This document shows, in pieces, positions 6,992 to 8,676 of a stretch of DNA of 8,676 bases; the first letter of the stretch is position 1, and every line of letters starts with the position of its first letter. Position numbers and translations under genes: made by a program. The notes under the pieces were generated by a model. That model was not told the origin of the DNA. It saw only the letters and a program-made list of their open reading frames with translations, and did no database searches. The DNA is from Coxiellaceae bacterium (GTDB taxonomy: Bacteria > Pseudomonadota > Gammaproteobacteria > Coxiellales > Coxiellaceae), in the NCBI GenBank assembly GCA_014238445.1, contig JABABC010000262.1, positions 1-8,676 of the forward strand, in the 5' to 3' direction.

Positions 6992-7020
6992 TTGACGTCC
7001 GTCAGCCAGCCAAGCACAAT
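6992..7020 (+). promoter_or_regulatory. Candidate mutS promoter
   Basis: TTGACG (6992-6997, five of six bases) and CACAAT (7015-7020, four of six) are separated by the ideal 17 bases, and an A-tract (six A at 6984-6989) lies just upstream like an UP element. Transcription would start near 7027, giving a leader of about 26 bases. This is the best -35/-10 pair in the window. It overlaps the left arm of the hairpin described at 7006-7051. Confidence 0.5.
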
Positions 7021-7051
7021 GGGTGCTCGTTTAATGATAGCTGGGTTTTTT
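7006..7051 (+). terminator. Possible weak terminator or attenuator just before mutS
   Basis: CCAGC (7006-7010) pairs with GCTGG (7040-7044); inside it AGCAC (7013-7017) pairs with GTGCT (7023-7027) around a five-base loop. A run of six T (7046-7051) follows after one G, ending one base before the mutS ATG. The internal loop is lopsided (2 versus 12 bases), so the fold is not strong. It could end transcripts arriving from the upstream gene, while mutS transcripts starting near 7027 would lack the left arms and escape it. Confidence 0.35.
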
Positions 7052-7052
7052 C

Positions 7053-8676
7053 ATGACCACTGATACTGCCACACCCTATAGCCAACACACTCCGATGATG
7101 CGTCAATATTTAACCATCAAATCCCAACATCCGGATTTATTAGTGTTTTATCGCATGGGTGATTTCTATGAACTCTTTTTTGATGATGCTAAAAAAGCCG
7201 CTCAACTGTTAAACCTCACCCTCACTGCTCGTGGTAAATCCAATGACCAACCCATCCCCATGGCTGGTGTTCCTTTTCATGCTGCTGATAATTACCTAGC
7301 CAAACTGGTCAAGCTCGGTGAGTCCGTGGCGATTTGCGAACAAATCGGTGATGTAGGTGCCTCTAAAGGTCCTGTTGAACGTGCCGTCACACGAATCATT
7401 ACACCCGGTACGATCAGTGATGAATTATTACTTGATGCCACACAAGACTCGGTGTTAATGGCCGTCTTTGAAACCGACAACACCTATGCAATCGCTACGC
7501 TCGATATCACCAACGGTGAATTTTTAATGGACGAGTGCTCCTGTCTCAACACACTCTTAGCCGAAGTGGAGCGCATCTACCCCAAAGAAATTTTATTACG
7601 TGAAACATCAACCTTAACGAAAACACTCGACAGTCACCACGCCATTCAATATCGCCCTGAATGGGACTTCGACAGTTCAAGTGCCGAACAACAGTTGTGT
7701 CAACAGTTTCAAACGAAAGATTTACAAGGTTTTGGTATTCTGCATCAACCCCATGGTCTCTGTGCCGCCGGCGCTTTATTACAATACGTCAAATACACAC
7801 AACGCCAAACCCTCCCCCATATCCAACGCTTACGCCTGGCATCACACCATGACACAGTAATGATTGATGCCGCCACGCGAAAAAATTTAGAGTTAGTCAC
7901 TAATGTACAAGGTGGGCACACCAACACCTTACTCGCTGTAATTGATCAGACCACGACCGCCATGGGTAAACGACAACTCCGTCGTTGGCTACAACAACCA
8001 TTGCGTGATCGCGACACCTTACAACAACGTCACGGTGCGATTGAGAGTTTAATCCAAGCGCATCAATACAGCACTCTGCAAGAAGCCCTACAACCCATTG
8101 CTGATTGCGAACGCATCTTAACACGTGTCGCACTGCGTTCTTCACGACCACGCGACATCATTGGTTTACGCAATACCTTACACGCGCTACCCGCGATTAA
8201 AGCCATCTTGCAACCCATGCAACAGGGCTTATTACATAGCCTATTTGACCAACTCGGCCATCACCCTAAACTGCATCACTTACTTGACCAAGCCATCATT
8301 GACAATCCACCCACAGTTATCCGTGAGGGTGGTGTGATTGCCGCAGGCTTTGATGAAGCACTCGATACCTTGCGCGCATTAAGCACCGATCAAACGGATT
8401 TTCTATTACAACTGGAACAACAAGAAAAAGAACGCACCCAATTAAGCTCATTAAAAGTCGGCTATAATCGCGTACACGGGTTTTTCATTGAAGTGAGTCG
8501 TGCACAATCTGAAAAAGCACCCGTCGAATATCAACGTCGACAAACACTGAAAAACACCGAACGCTTTATCACGCCCGAACTCAAAGCCCATGAAGATAAA
8601 GTCCTCAGCAGTCAAAGTCGCGCACTGGCACGAGAAAAAATGCTCTATGAGCAATTGCTGAATGACATTGCCACAC
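7053..8676 (+). CDS. mutS: DNA mismatch repair protein MutS, N-terminal 541 residues, cut by the window edge
   Basis: MutS recognises mismatches and small loops, then recruits MutL in an ATP-dependent way. The visible 541 codons cover the mismatch-binding domain with GDFYELF (36-42), where Phe38 stacks on the mismatch and Glu40 contacts it (Phe36 and Glu38 in E. coli), then GVPFHAADNYLAKLVKLGESVAICEQIGD, the connector domain, and the core/lever region with IDAATRKNLEL and MGKRQLRRWL. The clamp follows, with VGYNRVHGFFIEV and the LKNTERFITPELK stretch. The ATPase domain lies beyond the window. An in-frame TAG at 7038-7040 excludes a longer protein, and HTPMM aligns with E. coli MutS, so ATG 7053 is favoured over Met15 or Met16. 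There is no real Shine-Dalgarno sequence: the bases before the ATG are GCTGGG and six T. Translation may thus be weak or rely on an unstructured leader. Confidence 0.97.
   Translation, partial: MTTDTATPYSQHTPMMRQYLTIKSQHPDLLVFYRMGDFYELFFDDAKKAAQLLNLTLTARGKSNDQPIPMAGVPFHAADNYLAKLVKLGESVAICEQIGDVGASKGPVERAVTRIITPGTISDELLLDATQDSVLMAVFETDNTYAIATLDITNGEFLMDECSCLNTLLAEVERIYPKEILLRETSTLTKTLDSHHAIQYRPEWDFDSSSAEQQLCQQFQTKDLQGFGILHQPHGLCAAGALLQYVKYTQRQTLPHIQRLRLASHHDTVMIDAATRKNLELVTNVQGGHTNTLLAVIDQTTTAMGKRQLRRWLQQPLRDRDTLQQRHGAIESLIQAHQYSTLQEALQPIADCERILTRVALRSSRPRDIIGLRNTLHALPAIKAILQPMQQGLLHSLFDQLGHHPKLHHLLDQAIIDNPPTVIREGGVIAAGFDEALDTLRALSTDQTDFLLQLEQQEKERTQLSSLKVGYNRVHGFFIEVSRAQSEKAPVEYQRRQTLKNTERFITPELKAHEDKVLSSQSRALAREKMLYEQLLNDIAT

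Noticed and set aside
7900..8151. 83-codon minus-strand open frame, with other short frames inside mutS
   Set aside because: These lie in the conserved MutS core and lever coding region and look like shadows of it.

Overview
The window is a piece of a gammaproteobacterial chromosome centred on the recA locus. The order recA-recX-alaS-aspartokinase on the minus strand, with a CinA/PncC-type gene diverging from recA and mutS nearby on the plus strand, is a housekeeping neighbourhood known from many Gammaproteobacteria. The AlaRS, RecA, RecX and MutS sequences all resemble the E. coli proteins closely. Base composition is moderate. A UhpC-type organophosphate transporter and the absence of a visible LexA box upstream of recA would fit a Legionellales-like or other host-associated lineage, but that placement is inference and no species can be named.

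Minus-strand block (1-4209, read right to left): recA (recombinase), recX (RecA modulator), alaS (alanyl-tRNA synthetase) and the first 24 codons of an aspartokinase gene, probably lysC, cut by the window edge. The gaps are 15, 6 and 22 bases and no terminator is visible between them, so this looks like one transcription unit starting in the 209-base divergent region (4210-4418). That region also drives pncC in the other direction.

Plus-strand block (4419-8676): pncC (stand-alone CinA C-terminal domain, NMN deamidase), a UhpC-like 12-helix transporter with its own candidate promoter, an unrecognised 139-residue protein with a disordered Thr/Pro/Gln/Asn/His-rich N-terminal half, and the first 541 codons of mutS. 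The last intergenic gap is crowded: a good sigma70-type promoter for mutS overlaps a weak hairpin plus T-tract that ends just before the mutS ATG.

RecA and RecX form a recombination and repair pair. MutS handles mismatch repair, AlaRS serves translation, PncC recycles NMN produced by the NAD-dependent DNA ligase, and the transporter probably exchanges sugar phosphates for phosphate. No mobile element, CRISPR array, RNA gene or phage gene was seen. I found no convincing new multi-gene system. The least explained parts are the 139-residue protein with the small ORF overlapping its start, the triple GACAGR repeat in front of the transporter gene, and the compact regulatory region before mutS.
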